NCBI GenBank assembly: GCA_944383495.1
Contig: CALWPT010000036.1
Coordinates: 1 to 58,795, forward strand
DNA: 58,795 bases
DNA from: an uncultured Clostridia bacterium
GTDB lineage: Bacteria > Bacillota > Clostridia > Oscillospirales > Acutalibacteraceae
Reading direction: 5' to 3'
The notes beneath the pieces were generated by a model. It saw nothing but the letters and a program-made list of their open reading frames with translations, had not been told where the DNA came from and searched no databases. This document shows, piece by piece, positions 52,432-58,795 of the stretch. The number at the start of each line of letters is the position of its first letter. The first letter of the stretch is position 1. Both the position numbers and the translations under genes were made by a program.

Positions 52432-53472
52432 ATGGATCAGAATGTATTTTATACTCGGTTTGGGTCAGGCGTAAACTTCGGGGGCTGGCTGTCCCAATGC
52501 GAGGGCCGGGCGGCTGACCCGGCCCACTGGGACACTTTCATCACCCGCAAAGACGTAGAAGCCGTCGCCCGGTGGGGCTTTACTCACGTCCGGCTGCCGG
52601 TGGACGCCATGTATTTTGAAAAGGACGGGGTCTTGCTGGAGGAAGGCCTTTGCCGGATCGACCGGGCTCTGGACTGGTGCTTTGCCGCCGGGCTGCGGGT
52701 GGTGCTGGATCTGCATCAGGCGCCGGGGTATTCCTTTAACACCTTAAAGGAGAACTGCTTATTCGACAACGCCGTTCTGCAAGACCGGTTTGTTTCCCTC
52801 TGGGAGGGCTTGGCGCGGCGGTACCGCGGCATAGGGGAGGAACTGGCTTTTGAGCTGCTGAATGAAATTGTCGAGCCCAAGCCCGACCGCTGGAACGCCC
52901 TAGCCCTGCGGACGGTGTCCGCCATTCGCGGGATTGATCCGAATCGCGTGATCATCGTGGGCGGTATCAATTATAATGCCGTCTCCCGGTTGGCGGATAT
53001 TTGCGATTTCGGCGATCCACTGGTGGTTTATAATTTTCATTTTTACGAGCCGATGCTGTTCACACATCAGCTGGCCGGCTGGAACCAGCTGACGCTGCAC
53101 TATGGAAAGCATACGGCATATCCCAGCGTATTTCCCGGCGTGGCCGAGTTTATCAAGCAGCATCCGGAGTATGAATATGCATCCTGGTGCGCGGATCGCG
53201 TGATGGATCAGGACGTCCTTTCACAGCAGCTGGTTCCCGCAAGGGAATTCGCCGCGAAGACCGGGAACGCCCTGTACTGCGGAGAATACGGGGTCATTGA
53301 GCACGCCGATGCGGACAGTCGCCGGAACTGGCACCGGGATCTGTGCCGCTTGCTGGATGAGCTGAAGGTTGCCCGGGCCTGCTGGAGCTATAAAGGCATG
53401 GATTTTGGCTTGTTCGACGACAATGCAGAGCCTTTGGACGAAACGCTGGTACGGATTACGGCCGGGAAGTAG
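52432..53472 (+). CDS. Glycoside hydrolase family 5 (cellulase superfamily)
   Basis: The 346-residue protein is a (beta/alpha)8 glycosidase with GH5 features: GVNFGGWLSQCEG at the start, HVRLPVDAMYF, VVLDLHQAPGYSFNT, the acid/base glutamate in ELLNEIVEP and the nucleophile glutamate in YCGEYGVIEH. No signal peptide is seen, so it acts in the cytoplasm, probably on short beta-linked oligosaccharides. The ATG at 52432 follows GGGAGGA at a good spacing; an in-frame GTG at 52402 lacks a site. No sugar transporter is next to it. Confidence 0.88.
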   Translation: MDQNVFYTRFGSGVNFGGWLSQCEGRAADPAHWDTFITRKDVEAVARWGFTHVRLPVDAMYFEKDGVLLEEGLCRIDRALDWCFAAGLRVVLDLHQAPGYSFNTLKENCLFDNAVLQDRFVSLWEGLARRYRGIGEELAFELLNEIVEPKPDRWNALALRTVSAIRGIDPNRVIIVGGINYNAVSRLADICDFGDPLVVYNFHFYEPMLFTHQLAGWNQLTLHYGKHTAYPSVFPGVAEFIKQHPEYEYASWCADRVMDQDVLSQQLVPAREFAAKTGNALYCGEYGVIEHADADSRRNWHRDLCRLLDELKVARACWSYKGMDFGLFDDNAEPLDETLVRITAGK

Positions 53473-53500
53473 CGCGTTTCCACGAAAAACCAAGGGGAAA

Positions 53501-53530
53501 TTGACAGAAATTTCACAAATTTGAATATTG
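53501..53530 (+). promoter_or_regulatory. Probable promoter of nifJ
   Basis: TTGACA (53501-53506) is followed at 17 bases by AATATT (53524-53529), an imperfect -10. The leader to the ATG at 53610 is about 75 bases. Confidence 0.5.
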
Positions 53531-53609
53531 CCTTTTTTGGGCAATGGTGGTAAACTTGTAAAGCAGTGAGTAAAAAGCCAAAAGTAACCTGTATGGGAGG
53601 AATAAAAGA

Positions 53610-56600
53610 ATGGCAAAAATCACTAGGAAAATGAAGACCATGGACGGAAACAGCGCTGCGGCCCACGTGTCCTACGCGTTCACCGACGTGGCCGCGATTT
53701 ACCCCATCACGCCCTCGTCGAACATGGCGGAGGAAACGGATAAAATGGCTGCCGCAGGCATGAAAAACCTGTTCGGCCAAACCGTGAAGGTCACGGAAAT
53801 GCAGTCAGAGGCTGGCGCGGCCGGCGCGGTGCACGGCTCCTTGGCCGCCGGCGCGCTGACGACGACTTACACCGCGTCCCAGGGCCTGCTGCTGATGATC
53901 CCCAATATGTATAAAATTGCCGGCGAGCTGCTGCCGGGCGTGATCAACGTTTCGGCCCGTGCCCTGGCCAGCCACGCGCTGTCCATCTTCGGCGACCATT
54001 CGGATATCTACGCCTGCCGACAGACCGGCTTTGCCATGCTTTGCTCCAACAGCCCCCAAGAGGTCATGGACTTAGGCGCGGTAGCACACCTGTCCGCCAT
54101 CAAGGGCCGGGTTCCGTTCCTGCATTTCTTTGACGGGTTTCGCACCTCTCATGAAATTCAGAAAATTCAGGTTTGGGATTATAAGGATCTGGACGAAATG
54201 CTGGACAAGGAGGCCGTGGCTGCGTTCCGCCGCCGGTCTTTGAACCCCGAGCATCCCGCCCAGCGGGGCACCGCGCAGAACCCCGACATTTTCTTCCAGG
54301 CGCGGGAGGCTTCCAACAAATATTACGACGAGGCCGTCGGTGTGGTCGAGGACTACATGAACAAGGTCAACGAGAAATTGGGCACCGATTATAAGCTGTT
54401 CAATTACTACGGCGCGCCCGATGCGGAAAAGGTCATCATCGCCATGGGCTCCGTGTGCGACACCATCGAGGAAACGGTGGATTACCTCAACGACCAGGGC
54501 CAGAAGGTGGGCCTTATCAAGGTTCGGCTGTACCGCCCCTTCTCGGTCAAGCACCTGCTGGCTGCCATTCCCGCCAGCGTCAAGACCATCGCTGTGCTGG
54601 ACCGCACCAAGGAACCCGGTTCCTTGGGCGAGCCGCTGTACTTAGACATTGTCGCCGCCCTGCGGGATTCTCAGTTCGAGAATGTCCCGGTTTACTCGGG
54701 CCGGTACGGTCTGGGCTCGAAGGACACCACCCCCGCCCAGATCATCGCCGCTTTCGACAACATGACCGCCGCTTCTCCCAAGAAGCGCTTCACCATTGGC
54801 ATTGTGGACGACGTGACCAACCTGTCCCTGCCGGTGGGGGAGAATGTGGACACCACGCCTGCGGGCACCCATTCCTGCAAATTCTGGGGCCTGGGAGCGG
54901 ACGGCACCGTCGGCGCCAACAAAAACTCCATTAAAATTATTGGCGACAACACGGATATGTATGCCCAGGGATATTTCTCCTATGACTCTAAGAAATCCGG
55001 CGGCGTCACCGTTTCCCACCTTCGGTTCGGTGAAAAGCCCATCAAATCCACCTATCTCATCAGCATGGCGGATTTCGTGGCCTGCCACAACCCCTCCTAC
55101 ATGGGAAAATACGACATTGTGGAAGACATTAAGCCCGGCGGCACCTTCCTGCTCAACTGCTCCTGGGATGTGAACGAGCTGTCCCAGCGGCTGAGCGCCA
55201 AGGATAAGCGGTTCTTGGCCAACAACAATGTCCAGTTCTACACCATTGACGCCACCCACATCGCCAAGGAATTGGGCCTGGGCGGGCGCGTCAACACCAT
55301 TCTGCAGGCTGCGTTCTTCAAGCTATCCGGCATTATCCCCGAGGATAAGGCCGTTGAGCTGATGAAGGCCGCCGCAACCAAGTCCTACGGCAAGAAGGGC
55401 GAGAAGGTCGTCGCCATGAACCACGCCGCCATCGAGCGGGGCGTTCAGGGCGCGGTCAAGGTGGAAATCCCCGCCGACTGGGCCAACGCCACCGGGGAAG
55501 ATGCCGAGATGAAGGTTTCCGGAACCGGCCGCTTGGCGGATTATATCAACAACGTTCTGATCCCCGTCAACGCCCAGCGGGGCGACAAGCTCCCCGTTTC
55601 CACCTTTGTGGACGCGGCCGACGGCGAGGTTCCACTGGGCTCCGCCGCCTTTGAAAAACGCGGCATCGCGGTGGACGTTCCCCAGTGGATTCCCGAAAAC
55701 TGCATCCAGTGCAACTTCTGCTCTTATGTTTGCCCCCATGCGGTCATCCGCCCCGTCGCTATGACGGAGGAGGAAGCCGCCAAGGCGCCCAAGGGCATGC
55801 AGTATAAGGACATGACCGGCGTACCCGGCATGAAGTTCGCCATGACCATTTCCGCGCTGGACTGCACGGGCTGCGGCTCCTGCGCCAACGTCTGCCCCGG
55901 CTTCAAGGGCGCCAAGGCCCTGGAGATGAAGCCCCTCGACTCGCAGCTGGAAAGCCAGCTGGGCTTCGACTATGGCCAGTCCCTGGATCAAAAGCCCGAG
56001 GTGGCTGAGAAATTCAAGGATACCACCGTCAAGGGCAGCCAGTTCAACCAGCCGCTGCTGGAGTTCTCCGGCGCCTGCGCGGGCTGCGGCGAAACGCCTT
56101 ACGCCAAGCTGGCCACCCAGCTGTTCGGCGACCGGATGTACATCGCCAACGCCACGGGCTGCTCCTCCATCTGGGGCGGTTCCTCCCCCTCCACGCCGTA
56201 CACCACCAATAAGGATGGCCACGGTCCCGCCTGGCAGAACTCCTTGTTTGAGGATAACGCCGAATTCGGCTACGGCATGCTGCTGGCCAATAAGGCCATC
56301 CGCGGCCGCTTGGCGGACTTGACGCGGCAGTTGATTGCGGTGGATTACTGCTGGGATGAGCTGAAAGCCGCCGGTCAGGAATGGCTGGACACCATGGAGG
56401 ATTCCGCGAAGAACAAGGATGCCACGACGCGGTACATCGCCGCGCTGGAAGCCGGTATCGACGTGGACCTCACCGGCACCCAGTGGGAGAAGGAATGGCT
56501 GGAAAACGGCAAGAAATGCCCCTGCGAGGCCTGCACCCTGGCCCGTCAGATTTTGGCCGACAAGGATTATCTGAATAAGAAAAGCATCTGGATCCTGGGC

Positions 56601-57224
56601 GGCGACGGCTGGGCCTACGATATCGGCTTCGGCGGCTTGGATCACGTTATCGCTTCCGGCGAAGACGTCAACATTCTGGTGTTCGACACGGAGGTTTACT
56701 CCAACACCGGCGGACAGTCCTCCAAGTCCACCCCCACCGGCGCCATCGCCCAATTCGCCGCTGCGGGCAAGACCCAGAAGAAGAAGGATCTGGCGGCCAT
56801 CGCCATGAGCTACGGCTATGTGTATGTGGCGCAGGTGGCCCAGGGCGCGGATTACAACCAGTGCCTGAAGGCCTTCCATGAGGCGGAAAGCTACCATGGT
56901 CCCTCCATCATCATCGCCTACGCCCCCTGCATCAACCACGGCATCAAGGGCGGCATGGGCATCGCCCAGACCGAGGAGAAAAAGGCCGTGGCCGCTGGGT
57001 ACTGGAATATGTTCCGGTATGATCCCCGCAAGGCTGCAAATGGCGAAAACCCCTTCACCCTGGACAGCAAGGCTCCCACGGAGAGCTATCGCGACTTTAT
57101 CCTGGGCGAGGTGCGGTACAATTCGCTGCTGCGGGCCAATCCCGAGCGGGCGGAGAAACTCTTCTCCATCGCGGAAAAAGACGCTAAGAATAAGTATGAT
57201 CATCTGGTGGAACTGTCGAAATAA
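53610..57224 (+). CDS. nifJ: Pyruvate:ferredoxin (flavodoxin) oxidoreductase
   Basis: It oxidatively decarboxylates pyruvate to acetyl-CoA and CO2, reducing ferredoxin, the central step of clostridial fermentation. The 1204-residue single-chain homodimer form has domain I with YPITPSSNMAEETD, the gamma domain near residues 420-600, the two 4Fe-4S motifs CIQCNFCSYVCPHAV and CTGCGSCANVCPGF at about 697-770, a third cluster set in CAGCGETPYAK and CPCEACTLA, and the ThDP motif GDGWAYDIGFGG with NTGGQSSKSTPTGA. It follows GGAGGAATAAAAG. The codon use is strongly biased to GGC/CTG/AAG, as expected for a highly expressed gene. Confidence 0.97.
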   Translation: MAKITRKMKTMDGNSAAAHVSYAFTDVAAIYPITPSSNMAEETDKMAAAGMKNLFGQTVKVTEMQSEAGAAGAVHGSLAAGALTTTYTASQGLLLMIPNMYKIAGELLPGVINVSARALASHALSIFGDHSDIYACRQTGFAMLCSNSPQEVMDLGAVAHLSAIKGRVPFLHFFDGFRTSHEIQKIQVWDYKDLDEMLDKEAVAAFRRRSLNPEHPAQRGTAQNPDIFFQAREASNKYYDEAVGVVEDYMNKVNEKLGTDYKLFNYYGAPDAEKVIIAMGSVCDTIEETVDYLNDQGQKVGLIKVRLYRPFSVKHLLAAIPASVKTIAVLDRTKEPGSLGEPLYLDIVAALRDSQFENVPVYSGRYGLGSKDTTPAQIIAAFDNMTAASPKKRFTIGIVDDVTNLSLPVGENVDTTPAGTHSCKFWGLGADGTVGANKNSIKIIGDNTDMYAQGYFSYDSKKSGGVTVSHLRFGEKPIKSTYLISMADFVACHNPSYMGKYDIVEDIKPGGTFLLNCSWDVNELSQRLSAKDKRFLANNNVQFYTIDATHIAKELGLGGRVNTILQAAFFKLSGIIPEDKAVELMKAAATKSYGKKGEKVVAMNHAAIERGVQGAVKVEIPADWANATGEDAEMKVSGTGRLADYINNVLIPVNAQRGDKLPVSTFVDAADGEVPLGSAAFEKRGIAVDVPQWIPENCIQCNFCSYVCPHAVIRPVAMTEEEAAKAPKGMQYKDMTGVPGMKFAMTISALDCTGCGSCANVCPGFKGAKALEMKPLDSQLESQLGFDYGQSLDQKPEVAEKFKDTTVKGSQFNQPLLEFSGACAGCGETPYAKLATQLFGDRMYIANATGCSSIWGGSSPSTPYTTNKDGHGPAWQNSLFEDNAEFGYGMLLANKAIRGRLADLTRQLIAVDYCWDELKAAGQEWLDTMEDSAKNKDATTRYIAALEAGIDVDLTGTQWEKEWLENGKKCPCEACTLARQILADKDYLNKKSIWILGGDGWAYDIGFGGLDHVIASGEDVNILVFDTEVYSNTGGQSSKSTPTGAIAQFAAAGKTQKKKDLAAIAMSYGYVYVAQVAQGADYNQCLKAFHEAESYHGPSIIIAYAPCINHGIKGGMGIAQTEEKKAVAAGYWNMFRYDPRKAANGENPFTLDSKAPTESYRDFILGEVRYNSLLRANPERAEKLFSIAEKDAKNKYDHLVELSK

Positions 57225-57261
57225 ATACATCGCTAGCGGCTTTTGCCTTTGAGCGACGAAG

Positions 57262-57306
57262 GAAAAACAGCACCGGGAATCGTTTTGATTTCCCGGTGCT
57301 GTTTTG
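57262..57306 (+). terminator. Terminator of nifJ
   Basis: ACAGCACCGGGAA (57267-57279) pairs with TTCCCGGTGCTGT (57290-57302), followed by TTTT. It is a strong intrinsic terminator about 40 bases after the stop. Confidence 0.9.
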
Positions 57307-57659
57307 TGGGAGCGAGCGGTTTTTAATGCACTGTATAAGCTGCCAAAATGCAAAGGAGGTATTTTTAGCAGAAAGGACAATTTTAAGGTTGATTTTCCGT
57401 AAGAAGTGTGGTATTATAATTTGGCGGTGGCTGATCAGGTATGTTTATCTTGGGTGCAAGGATTCATTTTCTGGTATTTTAACAGGTATGATGGATCAAT
57501 GAATGGAAGTGCACACCGGGTGCTTGAAACGGGTGCTGAAAATAAGTATGAGTTATTTCAGCACAACAAGTGTTAAAAAGGATAGGCGCCGACAGGCAAG
57601 CTAAATAAAGCACCGGCTCGGTAAGGCGCCCTGCGTCTGTTGGAAAAAACTGAATATGT
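57307..57659 (+). other. Gene-free region between nifJ and tRNA-Arg with a promoter
   Basis: No gene is seen. TTGATT (57389-57394) and TATTAT (57412-57417) are 17 bases apart and could form a promoter for the tRNA or for a short RNA. GTGCTGAAAATAA (57533-57545) and TTATTTCAGCAC (from 57552) form an imperfect inverted repeat of unknown role. Confidence 0.4.
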
Positions 57660-57736
57660 GCGCCGTTAGCTCAGCTGGATAGAGTGTGTGACTACGAATC
57701 ACAAGGTCAGGGGTTCGAATCCCTTACGGCGCGCCA
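57660..57736 (+). tRNA. tRNA-Arg (anticodon ACG)
   Basis: It folds as GCGCCGT/ACGGCGC acceptor, D-arm GCTC...AGAG, anticodon stem TGTGA/TCACA with loop CTACGAA, T-arm AGGGG TTCGAAT CCCTT, discriminator G and an encoded CCA (57734-57736). Anticodon ACG is deaminated to ICG and reads CGU, CGC and CGA. Confidence 0.94.
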
Positions 57737-57738
57737 CG

Positions 57739-57768
57739 TCGGAACGAGCTACGCTCGTTCCGATTTTT
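57739..57768 (+). terminator. Terminator of tRNA-Arg
   Basis: TCGGAACGAG (57739-57748) pairs with CTCGTTCCGA (57754-57763) and is followed by five T residues directly after the tRNA. Confidence 0.9.
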
Positions 57769-58499
57769 CATTCCATGAAAAATCAGTCACCCGCTCCATT
57801 CCTTCTCTCCGCCAAAAGTCACGCTGCACCTCCGCAGCTCGCTTGTAAACGCGTTCGCGACGCTTCGGCTTGCCGCCGACTTTTGCGGGTTCAAGTCTCC
57901 GTCAAGTTTTTTAACCGGCGTCTCTTTCGCTACCTCTTTACAGGAAAGATATCTTTTTTTCCTGCTAAGCCAAGAGAGGTTTTTCTATCTTCAGCGCGCA
58001 CCGGCGGTCACACGGTTGTCGGGACTGCCTTGGTTAACAAATTTGCAATTGGGGGCTATAAGCGCAGAAAGAAGTGATAAAGTGCCGTACAATAATCGCA
58101 TACCGACAAGGCTAACTGGAAACAAAGTATTTTGCTAACGGAAATATGCGGTGTTGCAGCGGGTTTACTTGTCGCGCTGTTTAGTGATTTGCCACATGGG
58201 GGTTTGTGGTCATAGGGAAATCGTTTGCTCTAACGGTTTCTAAACTTTCAGCTCCCTGCAAATTACCGGCGCGTTTCAGCGGGTCAGCTCGTATAACGTC
58301 TATGCAGGCGTGGGCGGCGGCGCAGGAAGTAATAACGGAAAATTTCTTCCTGTGCCTGCTCCGGTAAAAGGGCAAGGGCGGCGGCACTCCTTGCTGTCGC
58401 CCCTTGATTGCCTATCTGCAAAGGCGGGCGGGACTGTCAACGGCGGCGCATATGCGCCGTTCATCTTGACCGCCCGCTGGCTCGGCTGGCTTTGCTATC
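57769..58499. other. Gene-free stretch next to tRNA-Arg, possible mobile-element edge
   Basis: About 730 bases carry no convincing gene. Open frames are short and lack ribosome binding sites. CGGCGCATATGCGCCG near 58443-58460 is a perfect palindrome. The base composition changes to more AT-rich patches around 57950-58200. The position after a tRNA suggests integrated DNA, but no tRNA-end duplication is in the window. From memory the segment near 58200-58480 resembles non-coding parts of clostridial conjugative elements; this was not checked. Confidence 0.35.
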
Positions 58500-58697
58500 T
58501 TAATCTTCAACAGTAAAAATTTCCTCAATTGAAACATTGAATACTTTTGCTATATTCCATGCCAATACTAATGACGGGTTATATCTGCCTTTTTCTAAAT
58601 TCCCTATTGTTTCTCTGCGAACACCTGCTAACTTTGCCAAATCCTCTTGTTTCATGTCATACTTTGCCCTGTATTCTTTAATGCGATTTTTAATCAT
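58500..58697 (-). CDS. Small XRE-family regulator
   Basis: The 65-residue protein is a single Cro/C1 HTH (NRIKEYRAKYDMKQEDLAKL, VRRETIGNLEKGRYNPSLVL, ending IEEIF) with no extra domain. Such minimal regulators typically repress their own operon with a short membrane protein. The start at 58697 follows AAAGGAGCAGAGA. An in-frame longer start to 58754 would add residues within the upstream gene. It overlaps the end of the upstream membrane protein gene by 8 bases. Confidence 0.85.
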   Translation of the reverse strand: MIKNRIKEYRAKYDMKQEDLAKLAGVRRETIGNLEKGRYNPSLVLAWNIAKVFNVSIEEIFTVED

Positions 58698-58795
58698 TCT
58701 CTGCTCCTTTTCGTTCTTTCCATTCCAAAACGATAAGTGCAATTGTAAACACAAAAATGGTTACCGCAAAACTCAATCCAAATGCTGTAGGAACT
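58690..58795 (-). CDS. C-terminal end of a small membrane protein (partial)
   Basis: On the minus strand the last 35 codons read as a membrane helix (FGLSFAVTIFVFTIALIVLE) followed by WKERKGAEND and a TAA at 58690-58692. The gene enters from the right edge. Its stop overlaps the XRE regulator start, the usual arrangement for small XRE/membrane-protein pairs. The family cannot be fixed from this fragment. Confidence 0.65.
   Translation of the reverse strand, partial: VPTAFGLSFAVTIFVFTIALIVLEWKERKGAEND

Noticed and set aside
55323..57380. A 685-codon open frame on the minus strand
   Set aside because: It is antisense to nifJ, whose GC-rich biased codons leave the opposite strand without stops. 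Its translation has low-complexity Gly/Ala/Val runs and no known domain.
1..58795. CRISPR arrays, rRNA genes and prophage genes
   Set aside because: No regular direct-repeat array with spacers, no rRNA motifs and no phage structural or integrase genes were seen.

Overview
The window looks like chromosomal DNA from an anaerobic, probably endospore-forming Firmicute of the class Clostridia (Oscillospirales/Ruminococcaceae type). The evidence is pyruvate:ferredoxin oxidoreductase, pyruvate formate-lyase with its activase, indolepyruvate:ferredoxin oxidoreductase, rubrerythrin plus flavodiiron protein and rubredoxin for oxygen defence, a sporulation sigma factor of the SigK type, AGGAGG-type ribosome binding sites and TTGACA/TATAAT promoters. 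Base composition is moderately GC-rich. Family assignments come from reading the translations; no database search was run.

Layout, left to right. Positions 1-300 hold iterated short repeats that resemble the end of an insertion sequence, and a tRNA-Ala. An operon at 0.6-4.8 kb (phenylacetate-CoA ligase, IorA, IorB, double-ACT protein) interconverts aryl-pyruvates and aryl-acetates. A small XRE regulator, a sigK-type gene, a membrane protein and acyl carrier protein follow. At 8.3-13.3 kb lies a tightly packed shikimate operon, aroE-aroK-aroB-aroA-aroC-chorismate mutase, in which most genes overlap or nearly abut. A leftward group at 13.6-19.2 kb encodes an acetyltransferase, an ABC exporter, ComF, RecD2 and a small membrane protein. 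Rightward genes at 19.5-34.9 kb are an aminotransferase, secD-secF, dnaE with an overlapping ArsC/Spx-like gene, a Nudix hydrolase, a zinc-finger membrane protein, galU, a cohesin-domain surface protein, a glycosyltransferase, a lipoprotein cyclophilin and a sugar-type acetyltransferase. A tRNA-Ser sits on the minus strand inside this stretch.

From 35 to 50 kb most genes run leftward: an FAD oxidoreductase, a thioesterase, a PadR-DUF1700-DUF4097 envelope module, an LCP-like protein lacking its catalytic arginines, flavodiiron protein with rubredoxin, IMP dehydrogenase, a decayed barnase/barstar pair, pflA-Nudix-pflB and dCMP deaminase. Rubrerythrin, inside this block, runs rightward. The last part (50.3-57.2 kb) has rsmA, a membrane-anchored unknown, a GH5 glycosidase and nifJ. 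A tRNA-Arg at 57.7 kb is followed by about 730 bp without a gene, then a small XRE regulator and the end of a membrane protein. That edge looks like accessory DNA.

The genes describe a fermentative, redox-balanced metabolism. Pyruvate is split by both PFOR and PFL, ferredoxin-linked enzymes handle aryl-2-oxo acids, and dedicated proteins remove oxygen and peroxide. The most unusual items are a dead barnase-type RNase next to a frameshifted barstar, a degenerate LCP protein, a free-standing cohesin protein with an NPNTG sorting signal, a 31-bp perfect inverted repeat after rubrerythrin, and two hairpin-rich gene-free stretches that may encode RNAs.
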